Of a stretch of DNA of 10,396 bases, positions 7,558-10,396 are shown one piece after another. Every line of letters begins with the position of its first letter. Within the stretch, counting starts at the first letter, position 1. A model generated the notes under the pieces. The model saw only the letters and a list, made by a program, of their open reading frames with translations. It did not search any database and was not told the DNA's origin. Position numbers and translations under genes: made by a program. The stretch covers positions 1-10,396 of the forward strand of contig JACZTQ010000092.1 in the NCBI GenBank assembly GCA_022573605.1, in the 5' to 3' direction. The DNA comes from Pseudomonadota bacterium (lineage in GTDB: Bacteria > Pseudomonadota > Alphaproteobacteria > Rhodobacterales > Rhodobacteraceae).

Positions 7558-7609
7558 TCGGGCCAAGAACCGATCCGGCCAAGAACTGATCCGGCCAAGA
7601 ACTGATCCG
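7546..7609. repeat. 16-bp tandem repeat, four copies, spanning the rpsD stop codon
   Basis: Four contiguous 16-bp units start at 7546, 7562, 7578 and 7594. Copies 3 and 4 are identical (GCCAAGAACTGATCCG), copy 2 differs at one base and copy 1 at its last two positions. The first copy contains the final Ala-Lys-Asn codons and stop of S4, so the array seems to have grown out of the end of the gene into the 3' untranslated region. Because 16 is not a multiple of 3 and the stop is in copy 1, the protein is unaffected. Confidence 0.95.
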
Positions 7610-7671
7610 GCGATCAAGCCCGGACGAGGGACGACGGGCCAGCCACTGCGGCTGGCCCGTTTGCGTTTGGG
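7604..7671 (+). repeat. Copy A of a 68-bp direct repeat carrying the rpsD terminator
   Basis: This 68-base block recurs at 8381-8448 with 61 of 68 positions identical by direct comparison. The identity covers the terminator stem, its T-rich tail and a 19-base stretch upstream (beginning AAGCCCGGACGAGGG) that is not needed for termination. The left end overlaps the last unit of the 16-bp array. Differences are clustered in the loop and near base 7613. Confidence 0.85.
7634..7669 (+). terminator. rpsD: Intrinsic terminator of rpsD
   Basis: A perfect 11-bp stem, ACGGGCCAGCC (7634-7644) with GGCTGGCCCGT (7650-7660), closes a 5-base loop (ACTGC) and is followed by the T-rich tail TTGCGTTTG. It lies 77 bases after the rpsD stop, just past the tandem repeat. 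The tail is interrupted by GCG but is typical for a high-G+C genome. Confidence 0.85.
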
Positions 7672-7730
7672 GGGGTCTTGGTGCAGGGGTTGATACCGAG
7701 GTGCGCGAAGCGTGACTCATCCGGAACCTG

Positions 7731-7812
7731 GTCATTGCCGGACTTGATCCGGCAATCCAGCTCTTGAATCAACCGCTCAAGACCTGGATGCCCGGTCAGG
7801 CCGGGGCATGAC
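7731..7812. repeat. Paired palindromic intergenic repeat (REP/cruciform type)
   Basis: Two inverted arms of about 29 bases (7731-7760 and 7784-7812) face each other across a 23-base spacer. Each arm is also a hairpin: TTGCCGGA/TCCGGCAA on the left and ATGCCCGG/CCGGGGCAT on the right, the latter with a bulge. The outer ends GTCAT and ATGAC and the inner ends ATCCAG and CTGGAT match the general form of dispersed intergenic palindromes found in many copies in alphaproteobacterial genomes. It encodes nothing and probably is a REP-like element. Copy number in this genome cannot be seen from the window. Confidence 0.75.
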
Positions 7813-7839
7813 ATGGGTTGGGGCCGGGGCAATTCGGTA

Positions 7840-8241
7840 TTATTGGAATTTGCATCTCTCCAAATAAAGAGTAGCAAGCACAACTTTATACACGACGCCA
7901 GTCAAATAAACCGGCTTACCCGATTCCCAATCGATAACTTCTTCCGGCAGGGCTTCATAAAAAATACACGTCAGACCGGCCGATTCATCTATCCCGTCGA
8001 AACCGACAAAATAACCTCCGCCAAACACTTCTCCCCCAATGTTGTCAAAAAACATCGCCGATATGAAAGTATTACCAAGATAATCATGTTTAAATTTCGA
8101 TTCATTTTCATAATAAGTAATTATTATATCAGGAATATCACTTGCAGATAGCTCTTGAGGAGCAGAAATGCTCGATGAATGAGAGATTATAGTTGCGACG
8201 AAAGCTGAAACAGCCGCATATTTCACGCAAGAGACCCCCAT
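7840..8241 (-). CDS. Predicted exported OB-fold (tRNA_anti-like) protein in an AT-rich islet
   Basis: The product has 133 residues. Residues 1-27 look like a signal peptide (short, Lys7, hydrophobic core, likely cleavage after SISA), so it is probably periplasmic. Residues about 40-132 follow the pattern of the small tRNA_anti-like OB fold: YYENES near the start, YLGN, a series of short beta strands, LTCIFY (Cys92), then WESGKPVYLTGVV and a final LYLERC (Cys130). Cys92 and Cys130 could pair. The molecular role of this fold family in the periplasm is unknown. The ATG at 8241-8239 is preferred, with AGAGGA 9 bases upstream; the open frame continues 22 more codons but that part is arginine/cysteine-rich and unlike a leader. 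Base composition is strikingly AT-rich and codon use differs from all neighbours, indicating horizontal acquisition. It is a single gene with its own promoter. The fold call is from pattern memory and moderately sure. Confidence 0.72.
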   Translation of the reverse strand: MGVSCVKYAAVSAFVATIISHSSSISAPQELSASDIPDIIITYYENESKFKHDYLGNTFISAMFFDNIGGEVFGGGYFVGFDGIDESAGLTCIFYEALPEEVIDWESGKPVYLTGVVYKVVLATLYLERCKFQ

Positions 8242-8263
8242 TTTCCCGTGTCCTCTCTTCCTC

Positions 8264-8287
8264 GCGCACAGCGGAGCGCACAGCGGA
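8264..8287. repeat. Perfect 12-bp tandem repeat upstream of the AT-rich gene
   Basis: GCGCACAGCGGA occurs twice in direct succession (8264-8275 and 8276-8287), between the predicted -10 element and the ribosome-binding site of the OB-fold gene. It would lie in the 5' untranslated region, or at the transcription start, and could be an operator or a slippage product. Confidence 0.65.
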
Positions 8288-8297
8288 CGGCGCAAAA

Positions 8298-8326
8298 TTT
8301 TTAACACATCCAGGGTGAGCCGCCAA
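8298..8326 (-). promoter_or_regulatory. Probable promoter of the OB-fold gene
   Basis: Read on the minus strand, TTGGCG (8326-8321) and TAAAAA (8303-8298) are separated by exactly 17 bases. Each hexamer matches the sigma-70 consensus at four of six positions. Transcription would begin near 8291, about 50 bases before the ATG. The AT-rich -10 region stands out in this G+C-rich setting. Confidence 0.5.
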
Positions 8327-8380
8327 ACCGGAATTCACACCACGAGCGCGTGATTTGAGCCAATCCGTGCATTGCAACCC

Positions 8381-8448
8381 GATCCGGCGGCAAAGCCCGG
8401 ACGAGGGACGATGGGCCAGCCTCCGGGGCTGGCCCGTTTGCGTTTGGG
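8381..8448 (+). repeat. Copy B of the 68-bp direct repeat, terminator-like
   Basis: This block matches 7604-7671 at 61 of 68 positions. It keeps the hairpin, GGGCCAGCC (8413-8421) with GGCTGGCCC (8427-8435), and the tail TTTGCGTTTG, but one outer stem pair is now a T-G wobble and the loop is changed to TCCGG. No plus-strand gene ends just before it, so it does not look like the native terminator of anything read left to right. It sits 15-82 bases past the SulP stop and, read the other way, lacks a T tract. Confidence 0.85.
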
Positions 8449-8462
8449 CGCCCTGAAAGCCG

Positions 8463-10097
8463 TCAGCCAGGCGTCTCCCCCGGCAGCTCGGCCAGCGCCC
8501 GCTCCAGCGCGGTCATGCGGTCGGCGCAGACCTTCCCGGCCGCCAGCTTGGCGAGTATCCCGAGCCCTTCGAGCGTCCGCTCCGCCGTGCCCGACAGGCC
8601 GGCGACATAGCAACTGACGCCGGCCGCCTGGGCATCGGTGATCAGCTCGTCGATGGCGTAGGCGGCCGAGGTATCGACTTGGGCGGCGGCGGCGAAATCG
8701 AACACCACCACGCGCGGGCCTTGCAGGATACCGCCCAGCATCTGGGTCAGTTGCCGGGCCGAGGCGTAGGAGAAGTTGCCGCGCAGCCGGACCACCTCGA
8801 TGCGGCCCTCGGCCTGGCTAAGGATGGCGCGCTCCTCGGCCTCCAGCGGGTCGGTTTCGCCGTTCGCCAGCGAGATCCGGGTGATGCCCTTGAGCTCCTC
8901 CTTCTCCATCCAGCGGGCGGTGACGAAACCGGCCAGGATCAGGCCGACGGCGACCGCGGTGATCAGGTCGACGAACACCGTCAGCCCCAGGGTCACCAGC
9001 ATCACCACGATCTTCTCGCGCGGGGCGTGGCGGATGCGGCGCAGGTAGCTCCAGTCGATGATGTCCCAGCCGACCTTGATCAGGATCCCGGCCAGGGCGG
9101 CATGCGGCACCCGCTCGGCCAGCGGCCCCAGCCCGAGCAGCAGCGCCAGCAGCACCAGCGCATGGAACGCGCCCGAGAGCGGTGTGCGGCCCCCGGCCCG
9201 CACGTTGATCACCGTGCGCATGGTCGCCCCGGCGCCGGGCAGTCCGCCGATCAGCCCGGCGACCATGTTGCCGATGCCCTGGCCGATCAGTTCGCGGTCG
9301 GAGTTGTGCCGGGTGCGGGTGATCGAGTCGGCGACCAGCGAGGTCAGCAGGCTGTCGATCGAGCCGAGCAGCGCCAGCACCAGGGCCGCCTGCACGATCT
9401 GCGGCAGTTCGGCCAGCGGGAAGCTGGGCAGGATCAGCTTCGGCAGTCCCGCCGGCACCTCGCCGATCACCGGCGCGCCGGGCAGGAACAGCACGCTCAT
9501 CAGGGTGCCGAGCGTCAGGGCGGCCAGCGGCGGCGGCATGATCGCGGACAGCCGCTTGGGCCAGGCGACCATGACGGCGAGGCTGGCCACCGCGATCGCC
9601 AGCGCCTCCGGGTTCAGCCCGGCGGCGATCCGCGGCCAGGCCCGCATCGATCCGAGCGGCCCGCCGGATGCGGTCGCCAGGCCGAAGAAGGGCAGGGTCT
9701 GGATCACGATGATGATGATGCCGATGCCCGACATGAAGCCCGAGACCACCGAATAGGGCGTATACGAGACGAAGCGCCCGACCCGGGCCAGCCCGAACAC
9801 GACCTGGAAGGCGCCGCCCAGAAAAACGATCGCGAAGGCTTGCGGCAGGTTGTCGGCGTATTGCGCCACCACCGCCGCCATCACCACGGTCATCGGCCCG
9901 GTCGGGCCGGAGACCTGCGCCTTGGTGCCGCCGAAGATGGCGGCGAAGAAGCCGACCGCGATCGCCCCGTAGAGCCCGGCGACGGCGCCGGCGCCGGACG
10001 CCACCCCGAAGGCCAGCGCCAGGGGCAGGGCGACGACGGCGGCGGTCAGTCCGCCGAACAGGTCGCCGCGCAGGTTGGAGGTGAGCTTGGTCAGCAT
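8463..10097 (-). CDS. SulP-family anion transporter with STAS domain, BicA-like
   Basis: This inner-membrane transporter of 544 residues has a membrane domain (about 10-395, 14 segments in the 7+7 inverted repeat of the family) and a C-terminal cytosolic STAS domain (about 425-538). The sequence closely follows my memory of the cyanobacterial Na+/bicarbonate transporter BicA: LRGDLFGG near the start, SGPTGPMTVV (Thr66), FMSGIGIII, SIDSLLTSLVADS (Asp248, Thr252), NSDRELIGQGIGNM, then GLPGAGATM (287-293), and KVGWDIIDW. In BicA, the Asp, the Thr four residues later and the GxGAT region form the Na+/anion site, so bicarbonate uptake is the leading guess. Sulfate or another anion remains possible because family members are often misassigned. 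The STAS region keeps a D-T-S motif (475-477) at the usual regulatory position. The ATG at 10097 fits the conserved start; only a weak GGGGA site precedes it. No carbonic anhydrase gene is visible. Confidence 0.9.
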   Translation of the reverse strand: MLTKLTSNLRGDLFGGLTAAVVALPLALAFGVASGAGAVAGLYGAIAVGFFAAIFGGTKAQVSGPTGPMTVVMAAVVAQYADNLPQAFAIVFLGGAFQVVFGLARVGRFVSYTPYSVVSGFMSGIGIIIIVIQTLPFFGLATASGGPLGSMRAWPRIAAGLNPEALAIAVASLAVMVAWPKRLSAIMPPPLAALTLGTLMSVLFLPGAPVIGEVPAGLPKLILPSFPLAELPQIVQAALVLALLGSIDSLLTSLVADSITRTRHNSDRELIGQGIGNMVAGLIGGLPGAGATMRTVINVRAGGRTPLSGAFHALVLLALLLGLGPLAERVPHAALAGILIKVGWDIIDWSYLRRIRHAPREKIVVMLVTLGLTVFVDLITAVAVGLILAGFVTARWMEKEELKGITRISLANGETDPLEAEERAILSQAEGRIEVVRLRGNFSYASARQLTQMLGGILQGPRVVVFDFAAAAQVDTSAAYAIDELITDAQAAGVSCYVAGLSGTAERTLEGLGILAKLAAGKVCADRMTALERALAELPGETPG

Positions 10098-10213
10098 GGA
10101 TGTGCGTTCCCCGGCGGTCCGTGGCAGGCCCGGACGGGTCGCCCGGCACCGGACTAGCAGCCCGGAATGCCACCCGCAAGCCGGTGGGCCGCTCGCCTCG
10201 CGATGGTCCCGGA

Positions 10214-10265
10214 ATGGCGGGTCGAGACCCGCCCTACCAAGATGGCGGGTCGAGACCCGCCCTAC
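10214..10265. repeat. Tandem pair of palindromic 24-bp units
   Basis: An 18-base inverted repeat, GGCGGGTCGAGACCCGCC, occurs at 10216-10233 and again at 10244-10261. Each copy is preceded by AT and followed by CTAC, giving 24-base units with a 28-base period. Each could form a 7-bp stem with a CGAG tetraloop. It lies in the 242-base spacer between the divergent SulP gene and the right-edge gene and resembles a dispersed intergenic palindrome rather than an operator. Confidence 0.8.
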
Positions 10266-10339
10266 GATGCCACCCCCCGCCTTTCCACTGGCCCCACCGC
10301 CCCATCCACGCTAGATGCGGGCGCAGGAGGTTTAAGCCC

Positions 10340-10396
10340 TTGTCCCGCGTCACCATCCCCATCGCCGAGGCCCATGCCCTGCCGCGCTGGCGCCGG
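10340..10396 (+). CDS. N-terminal fragment of an unidentified protein (runs off right edge)
   Basis: An open frame begins at TTG 10340 and runs to the last base, giving 19 codons starting (M)SRVTIPIAEAHALPRW. The start is supported by AGGAGG at 10325-10330, 9 bases upstream, a good match for the anti-Shine-Dalgarno sequence, and by G/C-rich third positions in the codons that follow. There is no signal peptide in the visible part. The family cannot be determined from so little sequence. It is divergent from the SulP gene with 242 bases between them. Confidence 0.55.
   Translation, partial: MSRVTIPIAEAHALPRWRR

Noticed and set aside
7546..7609. Tandem array considered as a CRISPR-like element.
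   Set aside because: Units of 16 bp are contiguous with no spacers, and they begin inside the rpsD coding sequence.
7813..8151. A plus-strand open frame of 112 codons in the AT-rich islet.
   Set aside because: It opposes the OB-fold gene, has no good ribosome-binding site and resembles no protein family; the minus frame has a signal peptide, promoter and fold pattern.
7604..8448. The repeats considered as ends of an insertion sequence or transposon.
   Set aside because: The repeats are direct and terminator-bearing rather than terminal inverted repeats, and no transposase or integrase frame lies between them.
8679..10157. A 492-codon plus-strand open frame opposite SulP.
   Set aside because: It is antisense shadow; it is hydrophilic and repetitive while the minus frame encodes a clear transporter.
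10151..10179. Possible SulP promoter on the minus strand: TTGCGG, 17 bases, TAGTCC with a TGC before it.
   Set aside because: The -10 hexamer has too few consensus matches to be separated from chance in G+C-rich sequence.

Overview
The window is G+C-rich (roughly two thirds G+C by eye), with strong third-position G/C bias and densely packed genes on both strands. The S4 sequence, the intergenic palindromes and a YcaD-type transporter paired with a GST suggest an alphaproteobacterium, perhaps of the Rhodospirillales kind. This assignment is an inference from style and remembered homologs, not from a search.

Layout, left to right. (1) At the left edge, a fragment of a minus-strand gene may encode the start of a small membrane-anchored protein. 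(2) A minus-strand pair, a YcaD-like MFS permease followed by a YibF-like glutathione S-transferase, overlaps by 4 bases and looks translationally coupled. (3) A 198-base divergent spacer separates it from a plus-strand ABCB-type exporter (fused membrane and ATPase domains). (4) A small four-helix membrane protein of unknown function converges on the exporter. (5) Divergent from that is a 632-residue AMP-forming acyl-CoA synthetase. (6) rpsD (30S protein S4) follows, with its own near-consensus sigma-70 promoter, a roughly 145-base structured leader and an intrinsic terminator. (7) An AT-rich islet (about 7815-8310) carries one small minus-strand gene for a predicted exported OB-fold (tRNA_anti-like) protein. 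(8) A minus-strand SulP anion transporter with a STAS domain resembles the bicarbonate transporter BicA. (9) At the right edge, the first 19 codons of a plus-strand gene begin, probably at a TTG behind a good ribosome-binding site.

Most genes are ordinary housekeeping or transport genes and do not form one pathway. The unusual part is the rpsD to SulP interval. The rpsD stop codon lies in a 16-bp unit repeated four times. The rpsD terminator module (68 bases) recurs about 780 bases downstream at about 90% identity. Between the two copies lie a cruciform-type intergenic repeat and the AT-rich gene with its own promoter. This looks like a small acquired islet bracketed by a duplicated terminator. 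I saw no CRISPR array, transposase, integrase, tRNA, defence system or biosynthetic cluster, and I do not claim a new system here.
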